Source of the DNA: Pelagomonas calceolata
Taxonomy: Eukaryota; Sar; Pelagophyceae; Pelagomonadales; Pelagomonadaceae
Direction: 5' to 3'
NCBI GenBank assembly: GCA_918797485.1
Contig: CAKKNE010000002.1
Location: 4,492,501-4,556,500 of the forward strand
DNA length: 64,000 bases
The translations under genes and the position numbers were made by a program. Every line of letters begins with the position of its first letter. Positions within the stretch are counted from its first letter, which is position 1. Under the pieces are notes generated by a model, which was not told where the DNA came from, searched no databases, and saw nothing but the letters and a program-made list of their open reading frames with translations. Below are positions 56,003 through 62,964 of this stretch, one piece after another.

Positions 56003-57181
56003 CTACTGCATCATGTCGAGGGCCGTCAAGATGCGCGGCTTCTTCGCGAGGCACTCGCGCACGTAGCGGTCGAGCTCGCGGAACGTGTGCGCGTCGATCA
56101 TGTCGATGCTGATCTCGATCTCCTCCTTGGTGGTTTTGTCGATGGCGTCGGGGCACATCGTGTCCAGCTTCTCGACGAGCACGCACATCTCCTCCGGCGT
56201 GATGTGGTAGATGGCGTGGCTGAACCGCGTCTTCTCCATTAAATCGGGCATGGGCGTGAGATCCGGTGCCACGGCCTCGACCTCGGCCCAGCTCTCCGCC
56301 GACGAGACCGACGGGGGAGCGATCTCCGACCACGTCGTCGTGGAGGACGGCGGCGAGGGCTTCTCGCCCGTCGACGGTTTGTCGCCGGCCTCGAGCATAG
56401 CCAGCTGCTGCTTCGTCAGGCCCGCGGGTGGCTCCTCGTCGCACGTAGTCTTCGGCGGCACGTCCGTGCCCGCGCGCACGAGCATGTAGAATACGAGCGC
56501 CAGCGCCGCGACGACGGCCCACACAGGTCGGTTGCGGGCCGTGGGTTGCCGCCCACAAGCCTCCGGGAACTTCTCCACCGGACTTAGGGTCCACGTGTCG
56601 CCGTCGCTGCACGCGCTCAGCAGTAATTGGGAATGCTGCTCGTCGACGGCGAAGATCTCGATGCCCAGGCCCATGACCGCCCTCCTTGCGGCATCGAGGC
56701 CGCCACCCGCCTTACGCGCGGCGGTCATCGCCTGCAGCGGCTGCTCCGCGAGGCCGCAGACCGTCGTGAGATACGCGCGCGCGTCCCGGACGCCGGCGCA
56801 CTCGCCGTGCTTCTCCCACTCGTGCGTCTCGAAGTCAACTATATGAGAAGTGCCTTCGCCCGTCGCGCCGTAGCACTGGACGACGCGGCGCGGGTCCGCC
56901 GTCGAGAGCGACGGCTTGGCGCACTCGGACGTGCCGTAGGGCGCGACCTCGGGCCAGAGACCGTGCACCGACGGCGTCGGGTGGCTGTAGGCTCCCTGCC
57001 CGAGTCCCGTCTGGAGCGTCAGGACGCCGCAGAGCGCCACGCCGTCGCCGCAGACCATCTGGCCCTGCGCGGCCGGCCACTGCCGCGGCGGCGGCATGTT
57101 GTTCCGCGCTAGCACGAGCAGCGCGCCGCCCGCGACGGCGGCGAGGAGGACGAGGCCTCGCCTGGTTTTGTGGGAGAGCAT
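56003..57181 (-). CDS. Fusion: RNase T2 + transmembrane helix + BET-type ET (NET) domain
   Basis: 392 residues, single exon. N-terminal hydrophobic segment (LVLLAAVAGGALLVL) then an RNase T2 domain with both catalytic signatures: VHGLWPEVAPYG (His73) and ETHEWEKHGECAG (His120, His125). After 210 comes a transmembrane helix, WAVVAALALVFYMLVRAG (about 221-238), then a disordered Ser/Pro/Glu linker and a C-terminal ITPEEMCVLVEKLDTMCPDA... KEEIEISIDMIDAHTFRELDRY, which is the extraterminal domain of BET bromodomain proteins (human BRD4: [21 protein letters not shown]). Topology would place the RNase in the lumen and ET in the cytosol. ET domains normally bind short basic peptides. No report of this architecture is known to me. 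Confidence 0.8.
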   Translation of the reverse strand: MLSHKTRRGLVLLAAVAGGALLVLARNNMPPPRQWPAAQGQMVCGDGVALCGVLTLQTGLGQGAYSHPTPSVHGLWPEVAPYGTSECAKPSLSTADPRRVVQCYGATGEGTSHIVDFETHEWEKHGECAGVRDARAYLTTVCGLAEQPLQAMTAARKAGGGLDAARRAVMGLGIEIFAVDEQHSQLLLSACSDGDTWTLSPVEKFPEACGRQPTARNRPVWAVVAALALVFYMLVRAGTDVPPKTTCDEEPPAGLTKQQLAMLEAGDKPSTGEKPSPPSSTTTWSEIAPPSVSSAESWAEVEAVAPDLTPMPDLMEKTRFSHAIYHITPEEMCVLVEKLDTMCPDAIDKTTKEEIEISIDMIDAHTFRELDRYVRECLAKKPRILTALDMMQ

Positions 57182-57575
57182 GATTCTTAGTATGCGGTTT
57201 GTGGATTTGAGCGCCGTGGTGCGCTGCTGCGTCGTTGGATATCGCGGTGGCGTCGCGGCTGGCTCGCCTCGCGCGCGCTGCGTATCAGAGCAGTGCTAAG
57301 GACCCTTGGGTTTCCTCAAAGAAATCGCCCGCGCGCGCTCTCTGCTGGCCAGGGCGCGACGACGCAGCGAAAAGAGACACCCCGCGGAGTCCGAGCGACG
57401 CGTAAGAGTCTAGGCACTGTCAAAAACCCAGCGCTGCTCGAAGTTATGGACTCCAAGCTAGCGTCGTCCCACACTAGCAAAATCCGCAAGCCAGTCAGAG
57501 GCCACTCACAGCGACGCCAGTAGCATTGCAAGTGTTGTGACTCAACAACGCAGCTCCTGGCACCGCAGAGACGCC
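57182..57575. other. Divergent promoter spacer
   Basis: 394 bp; holds the dyad at 57457-57480. Nothing else recognised. Confidence 0.45.
57457..57480. promoter_or_regulatory. CTAG dyad, copy 11
   Basis: GCTAGCGTC and ACACTAGC half-sites, 96 bp upstream of the DUF1350 gene start and 276 bp from the RNase T2 fusion start. Confidence 0.55.
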
Positions 57576-58805
57576 ATGCAGCAAGTTGCGTGGCTCCTCG
57601 CAACGTATATTGCGTGTACGAGCGCCCTGCTCCCTACGGCTGGACTCGTAGCCACCACGCCGGCAGCCAGAGGCGCCACGACCAGACTCGCAGCCACGAC
57701 GCCGTCGCTCGGTCTCTACGGCGACTGGGAGCCGAGTGCGGGCGGCAGCTACGTCCTCGAGGCGGCGGACGGCCCCGAGGCCGCGAAGGGCGTCGTGCAC
57801 TTTTTGGGAGGCGCGTTCGTCGGCGCGGGGAGCCAGCTCACGTACCGCTACCTGCTCGAGCGCTTCGCCCAGGCGAACTATGCGGTGATCGCGACGCCGT
57901 TCCGGCTGTCCTTCGACTACCAGTCGGTCTGCGACGCCGTCGAGGCGTCGTACGACGCGGCGCGCGCCGAGGCACAAGAAAGGGGCTACGGCAGCGACCT
58001 CGAGGTCGTCGGCGTCGGCCACTCCTGCGGCGCCCTGCTCCAGGCGCTCATCGCGACGCGGCGGCCGAACGAGCGGCGGCGGCTCGCGCTCCTGTCGTAC
58101 AACAACAAGCGCGCCGCGGAGGCGATCCCGCTCTTCGAGTCGGTCGTGGCGCCCATCGCCGTCGAGGCCGTCGCGGAGTCGCTCCCGACGACGCCCTTCG
58201 CGCGGCAAGCCTTATCGCTGCTGCGGAACGCCGGCGAGGAGTTGTTGGATGCAGCCACCGACACGGACAGCCAGAACCCCTTCATGCGGCTGCGCGCCGC
58301 GGCGCCGGCGAACGTGCGCGCGCTCGGCGACGCCTTCGTCGGGGAGACGTCGACGATCGCGCGCCAGGGCCTGGAGCTCGCGGACCAGCTCCCCGACCTG
58401 CTGGGCGAGATCGCGGGCGGCGCGCGCGAGTTCGAGCCCGAGCCGCGCGAGATGCGCGAGCTCCTGCGGCTCTCGTTCCGGGCAGAAGACGTGCTCGTGG
58501 TGCAGTTCGACGACGACCAGCTAGATGAGTCGGACGAACTCTACAGCGTGCTGCGGGACTCGGTCGCGCGGCGCCAGGCCGAGGGCGAGGTCGAGGGCGC
58601 GGCGCCGGCCGTGCGTCTTGCCAGATTGGGCGGCACGCACGTCACGCCGCTGACGCAGGACATCTTCCTGCCGGCCGAGAAGGTGTCGGAGTACGCGTCG
58701 GCCGCGGCGAACGTGTCGCCCGTCATCGAGGCGCCGCGGCGGTCGTTCCTCCGCGACGTCGACGCGACGTGGGGCGAGCTCGAGGCGTGGCTCGCGCCGA
58801 GGTAA
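57576..58805 (+). CDS. DUF1350 alpha/beta-hydrolase-like protein, probably plastid
   Basis: 409 residues. Short hydrophobic signal (WLLATYIACTSALLPT) followed by a Thr/Ala/Arg-rich stretch, compatible with a heterokont plastid leader. Then VVHFLGGAFVGAGSQLTYRY and LERFAQANYAVIATPFRLSF, the DUF1350 core, and VVGVGHSCGALLQALIA with the nucleophile elbow GHSCG. The family is found in cyanobacteria and plastid-bearing eukaryotes; function unknown. The C-terminal helical part (LRDVDATWGELEAWLAPR) is typical. Start at the Met that exposes the signal. Confidence 0.85.
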   Translation: MQQVAWLLATYIACTSALLPTAGLVATTPAARGATTRLAATTPSLGLYGDWEPSAGGSYVLEAADGPEAAKGVVHFLGGAFVGAGSQLTYRYLLERFAQANYAVIATPFRLSFDYQSVCDAVEASYDAARAEAQERGYGSDLEVVGVGHSCGALLQALIATRRPNERRRLALLSYNNKRAAEAIPLFESVVAPIAVEAVAESLPTTPFARQALSLLRNAGEELLDAATDTDSQNPFMRLRAAAPANVRALGDAFVGETSTIARQGLELADQLPDLLGEIAGGAREFEPEPREMRELLRLSFRAEDVLVVQFDDDQLDESDELYSVLRDSVARRQAEGEVEGAAPAVRLARLGGTHVTPLTQDIFLPAEKVSEYASAAANVSPVIEAPRRSFLRDVDATWGELEAWLAPR

Positions 58806-58908
58806 GGTGTACTACATGTCGATAGTTGTTAAGCACACACTGATACATGCGATCGATGGAGATAAGACTTGTTGCGATGTCGATGTTCGATGTTCGAAAT
58901 ATGAGGCC

Positions 58909-59295
58909 TCAGGCCTCGCGCACGTGGAATTGCAGCTCGTCGCCGACGCGCGCCGCGTCGACCGAGAGGCCCGCCATGTAGTCGTGGCCGGGGCTGAACG
59001 CGTGCGGGCCGTAGCGTATCACGTCGCCGGTCCGCGAGACGAGGTCGCGAATGGGACGCACCTCGCCTCGCAGGCCTACGAGTAGTTCGCGGTCGAGCTG
59101 CGCCCGCTCGGCCGGCGTCGCCGCGTGCCGCGCGTCGTCGATGGCCGAGAGCGGCGGCTTCCCGTTCAGCCCGGTAATGACGGCGCCGCCGCGCGCGACG
59201 GCCGTGACCCGGGCGGGCTCGCCGACCGGACGCGTGAGAGCCACCACGGCGCCCATGACGCATGCGCTGCGCAGCACCACATGCAGGGCCCGCAT
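58909..59295 (-). CDS. Small signal-peptide protein, weakly PDZ-like
   Basis: 128 residues. Signal-like start LHVVLRSACVMGAVVAL, then ARVTAVARGGAVITGLNGKP and a C-terminal RVGDELQFHVREA. GGAVITGLNGKPP resembles the carboxylate-binding loop of a PDZ domain and the last strand fits too, but the intervening stretch is longer than usual. No protease domain precedes it. Low-confidence family hint; it could also be a stand-alone chaperone-like domain. Confidence 0.5.
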   Translation of the reverse strand: MRALHVVLRSACVMGAVVALTRPVGEPARVTAVARGGAVITGLNGKPPLSAIDDARHAATPAERAQLDRELLVGLRGEVRPIRDLVSRTGDVIRYGPHAFSPGHDYMAGLSVDAARVGDELQFHVREA

Positions 59296-59707
59296 GGTCT
59301 CCTCCTTGCCCAGCTCGTTTCAGATGTAAAGATGTGTTACCATGCAATATGTACCCTACGCACCTTGTTATATTGATTCCGCACTGCACTCCTGCTTTTA
59401 TTATAGCTGCTCTCGCTTGCGTTGCCGCAATAGCTCTGACCTTCAGCTGCAAAAACTTGACGTGTCTAGAGACTATACAGGCCGCTAGCTAAAGCCGGTT
59501 GCCATATTGCAGCCGGCACATAACGCGCCGGCCGCGCTGGTCATTGCGAGCGGGTTACGGCCCTCTACCAGTAAGTAGCCAGCGGCCTCGTGGAAATTTG
59601 CGGGCGTCGTCGTTCCGTCGGACACGAACGGTCCCAAAAAACCGACGACCCGTCAGAGCAAAACAGCCGTCGCGCGGACGCGTACGGCACACGGGCACCC
59701 AGTAACA
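59296..59707. other. Divergent promoter spacer
   Basis: 412 bp, with the dyad at 59466-59489. The segment 59330-59420 is AT-richer than the surroundings. Confidence 0.45.
59466..59489. promoter_or_regulatory. CTAG dyad, copy 12
   Basis: CTAGAGACT and GCCGCTAGC half-sites, 219 bp upstream of the UBX gene start and 171 bp from the small protein start. The left half-site is the most diverged of the set. Confidence 0.5.
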
Positions 59708-60410
59708 ATGGCCAAGACGCGCAAAGGCAAGGGCAAGGGCGGCGGCCGGAAGCGGAAGCCCTGCGAGCTCGGCGACCTCTGCCCGTACAAGCACGAGGGC
59801 CAGCATAGGGGGGAATACTGCCACCCGGGCGATCCCGACCATCCCGACACGGTCAAGCCCGCCGCGAAGAAGCCCGCGGGCCGCGGCCGTAGATTAGGGG
59901 GCACCACCGCGGGCGGTGGAGGCCGGACGCTCGGCCGCGGCGGCCCGGCGCCGGCCCCGAAGCCGGCCAAGAAGCCCGCGGCCCGCAAGGCCCCCGCGGC
60001 AAAGAAGCCGGCCGCCAAGAAGCGCCGCCGGTCGTCGGACGTCATCGACCTCGCGGCGTCCTCGGGCGACGAGGCGCCGCCGCCGCGCCGGTCGCCGCGC
60101 CGCGCGGGCGCCCCCGCGCCGGCCATCGACCTCGCGGCCTCGTCCGACGACGAACCCGCGCCGGCGCCCGCGCCCCGGCCGAAGCGGCGCAAGCGCGACG
60201 TCCTCTCAGATTCGTCGGACGACGAGGCCCCGCCGCCGCGGCCGCCGCCGCCGCGCAAGAAGGCCCCCAAGGCGGCGCCCATCGACGTCGACGCCGAGGC
60301 GCCGATCGACGTGGACGTCGACGACGACGAGCCCGCGCCGACGCCGCCGTCGCCGCGCGCGCCGCCCGAGACGCCCATCGACGTCGACGCGCTCGACTCG
60401 GACGACGGCG

Positions 60411-60441
<31 letters not shown>

Positions 60442-61114
60442 GCGGCGCCCGCGCGTCGACGACGACCTGCGCCTCGCGCTCGCGCTGTCGCGCGGCGAGC
60501 GCCCCGGGGGCGGCGCGCCGTTCGGCGGCGGCGGAGAGGCGCGGCCGGAGCGCTACGCGCCCTTCGGCGGCGACGCGGAGCTGCGCCGAGCCCTCGCCGA
60601 GTCGCGGCGGCGGCGCCGCGAGGCCGAGGAGCTCGAGCGCGCCCGGGCGCGGAGCCGCGCGACCGAGGCGCGCGCGGTCGTCGACGAGACCGAGGACGCC
60701 TACGCCGCCTCGCTGCGCGAGGACCAGGCCAAGGACCGCCGGCGCCGCGAGGCGGCCGCGGCGCAGGCGGCCGTCGACGCGGCCAAGGCCGCCGAGAAAC
60801 AGAGAGAGGAGGCCCTGGTGGAGCGCCGCGCGGCCGCCAAGGCGCGCGTCGATTCCACAGAGGAGGCGGCGGGCCCGGCGGCGAAGCGCGTGCGCGTGCG
60901 GCTGCCGGCGGGGCCGCCCCTCGCGCGGGCCTTCCGCGAGGGCGACGCCATCTCAGTCGTCCGCGACTTCGTCGACGCGTCGGGCCGCGCGCCCCGGAAC
61001 TTCGCGCTGGTTTATGCTGGCCCGCCGAAGCGGACCCTCGGCGACGACGACGCGCCGCTCTCCTCGCTGGGCCCGGGGCCCGTGGCGCTGATGGTCGCGG
61101 ACCTCGACGCCTAG
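59708..61114 (+). CDS. PBZ + SIM-like + UIM-like + UBX protein (putative p97 adaptor)
   Basis: 468 residues. N-terminal zinc finger of PBZ type: KPCELGDLCPYKHEGQ then HRGEYCHPGD (Cys19, Cys25, His33, His39); one residue longer between Cys25 and His33 than the classical finger, so PBZ-like. Then DVIDLAASSGDE and AIDLAASSDDE, hydrophobic-plus-acidic stretches fitting SUMO-interacting motifs, and two UIM-like helices (DLRLALALSRGE, ELRRALAESRRR). After a charged coil (AYAASLREDQAKDRRRREAA, as in FAF1/FAF2) the last about 75 residues form a UBX domain: VRVRLPAGPPLARAFREGDA ... PRNFALVYAGPPKRTL. UBX binds Cdc48/p97. The set suggests an adaptor that could read PAR, SUMO and ubiquitin; each binding activity is inferred. 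Confidence 0.75.
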
Positions 61115-61165
61115 CTGTACATCTATCCCCCCCCCACGTATAACAAGATGTCTTAACACACCACA

Positions 61166-62394
61166 TCACGGCTGCTCGAAGACGCGCCACGGCTCCTCGA
61201 CGTCGTCGAGGTCGTCGTCCGCGTCGCCGAAGGAGAGCGCGTTCCGGGCCGCGCGCCGCCGCTCCGCCGCCCAGCGCCCTATTTTCAACGGCCTGAGCCA
61301 GGGCGGCGGGGCGCCGACGCAGAGGTTGAACTGGACGCACAGCTTGACCGGGAACCAGATGACGTAGGACCAGAGGACGCCCGCCGCCCACCAGGCCACG
61401 ACCTGCGCGGACGTCGCATTTCGTTAACCCAACGCACTGCCTGCTTTCCACGCAGGGCCGCGACGGGCGCGTCGCTATCGGACCCGTCGAGACTCATCGC
61501 CTCCAGGACGAGGAAGCCGCACGCGAGGAGCACGAGGGGCAGCACGACGGCGTGGCCGAGCGCCTCGAGGGTCTTCTGCGTGCATCTGAAAACCGTTTCC
61601 CGCTTGCGGCCCCGCCGCTCGAAGCGCGCGCACGGACACGCCAACAAAAACCACAGGAGCTCCGCCAGAATTAGGAGAGGCACGGAGATGTAGGCGACCG
61701 TTATTTGCGCGTTGTGCGCGTAGTTGTTTAGCGACGTCCAGGGCCGCTCGGCGCGCGACGCGGCACCCGCCGCCCAGATCGCGTAGGCCTGCTGGACGAG
61801 TTCCGCCGCGAGGGCCTCGCTTCTCCCATAAGGATGGGCCGGGTCCCGTAAGCAAAAGAGGGCCGGGTGGTTGTTCCTCGCGTAGAACCAAAAGTCCTCG
61901 AGGTAGCCGCGAGGGAAGGGCGAAAACCACTTGAGCAGCGACGGCGTCGTCTGGACGTCATCCAACCCTTTACCCCAGTAGCACCGGCCCTTCACGAGGC
62001 CCATCTCCCGCAGGTGCCTTACTCGTTCAACCGCCATGGCCTGGACGAAGCGCTTCCAGCCCCGCCGCGAGACGAAGGGGCCGCTCGAATCGTCGATCTC
62101 CTGCAGCGCGCGCCCGACGCCTCTCCGGTCTCGCAACAGCCCCTTCAGAATCGCGTTGCCCGTCTCGCGCACGTAGTGCACGACCGCGTCGGACCGGACG
62201 CCCTGCCGCAGCTCCTCCGCGCTCAGGCGCCCGTCGCCGTTCGTATCGAGCAAGTCGAAGATGGGCTCCGCGCCGCTCACGTCGATGACGTCCGCGTTGG
62301 ACAGCGCCGCCAGCACCGCGAGCTCGTTCGGCGGGCCCAGGGCCGCCTGGCGGGCTTCACACTCGGCGTCGGAGGCATCACTGGCGCGCATCAT
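61166..62394 (-). CDS. EF-hand multi-pass membrane protein
   Basis: Exons 62394-61465 and 61402-61166, 388 codons, phase 0. An EF-hand, FDLLDTNGDGRLSAEELRQG (about 46-65), is followed by soluble helices and three membrane segments: TVAYISVPLLILAELLWFLL, ALGHAVVLPLVLLACGFLVL and, across the splice, VVAWWAAGVLWSYVIWFPV. The end is charged (DADDDLDDVEE). The third membrane segment is complete only when the relic introner is spliced out. Possibly a Ca2+-regulated channel or transporter subunit; family not recognised. Start at MMRASDAS; an upstream Met at 62532 lies almost at the dyad. Confidence 0.65.
61403..61464 (-). mobile_element. Relic introner intron, 62 nt
   Basis: One end keeps the family terminus (CTGCGTGGAAAG on the gene strand), the other has decayed to CGTCCGCGCAG. 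Donor octamer GTCGCGGC and post-acceptor octamer GTCGTGGC differ at one position. Phase 0. Splicing joins SDSDAP to VVAWWAAG. One extra base lies between the left terminus and the duplication. This is the smallest recognisable copy and shows how introners shrink to short ordinary introns. Confidence 0.8.
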
Positions 62395-62964
62395 TGTTTT
62401 ATGGGGCGGTGGAGCGGTGGGCGGCGCGCCGTGGGGGCGGGCTGCGCCGCCGGGCTCTTCCTCCGCCTCGGGCCACGTCGACGACGCGCAGGCGCCTGCG
62501 CTCGCCTTGTATCGAGGCCAAACACAAAACAAAACGAGGATGCTTGGCTTGCTAGTGTCTTACGGCCGCTAGCGCGGTTCGTGGGCGTGTGTTCTTTTTG
62601 AGAAGATTAATGAGAACGGTATTGGGTCTCGGGAAGCCTTGCTCACGAGATTGCGATGCGAGCATAATCCAAGCTCCAGCCTTTTTCCCGCCGCCATCCT
62701 CCACAGTTTCGCCGTCATCGTGAGCGTTGGACGCGCGACTCGCAGAGTGAGCCTCTTTTTTGATCGGCGGACGCGTAGCGAGCCGGTGGGTTAAGTTGTG
62801 ACTTAGGCCTAAGTTGGCAGCTTTTTTGCTACAACAAGCCAAATCAGAGCGCCGGGCGCGCGAGACGATAACGAGCGTCGGGAGTAACAGGTCATTCCAC
62901 CCGAAAACCGCTCGCGCGAGACGCCGTCGCCGCGCCGCGTTCGCAGACGTAACGACGAGAAAAG
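62395..62964. other. Divergent promoter spacer
   Basis: 570 bp; contains the dyad at 62549-62573. The remaining sequence shows no gene or repeat. Confidence 0.45.
62549..62573. promoter_or_regulatory. CTAG dyad, copy 13
   Basis: TTGCTAGTGTC and GCCGCTAGC half-sites, 155 bp upstream of the EF-hand membrane protein start and 392 bp from the kinase start. Nearly identical to copy 5. Confidence 0.6.

Noticed and set aside
56100-56160. Introner core word GTCGATGGCGTC inside the RNase T2 fusion as a possible intron
   Set aside because: It lies within the ET domain coding sequence, which reads correctly without splicing.
59916-61451. Long Arg/Pro-rich reading frames overlapping the UBX gene on both strands
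   Set aside because: High GC makes all frames open; composition is extreme and no motif appears, while the annotated frame has clear domains.
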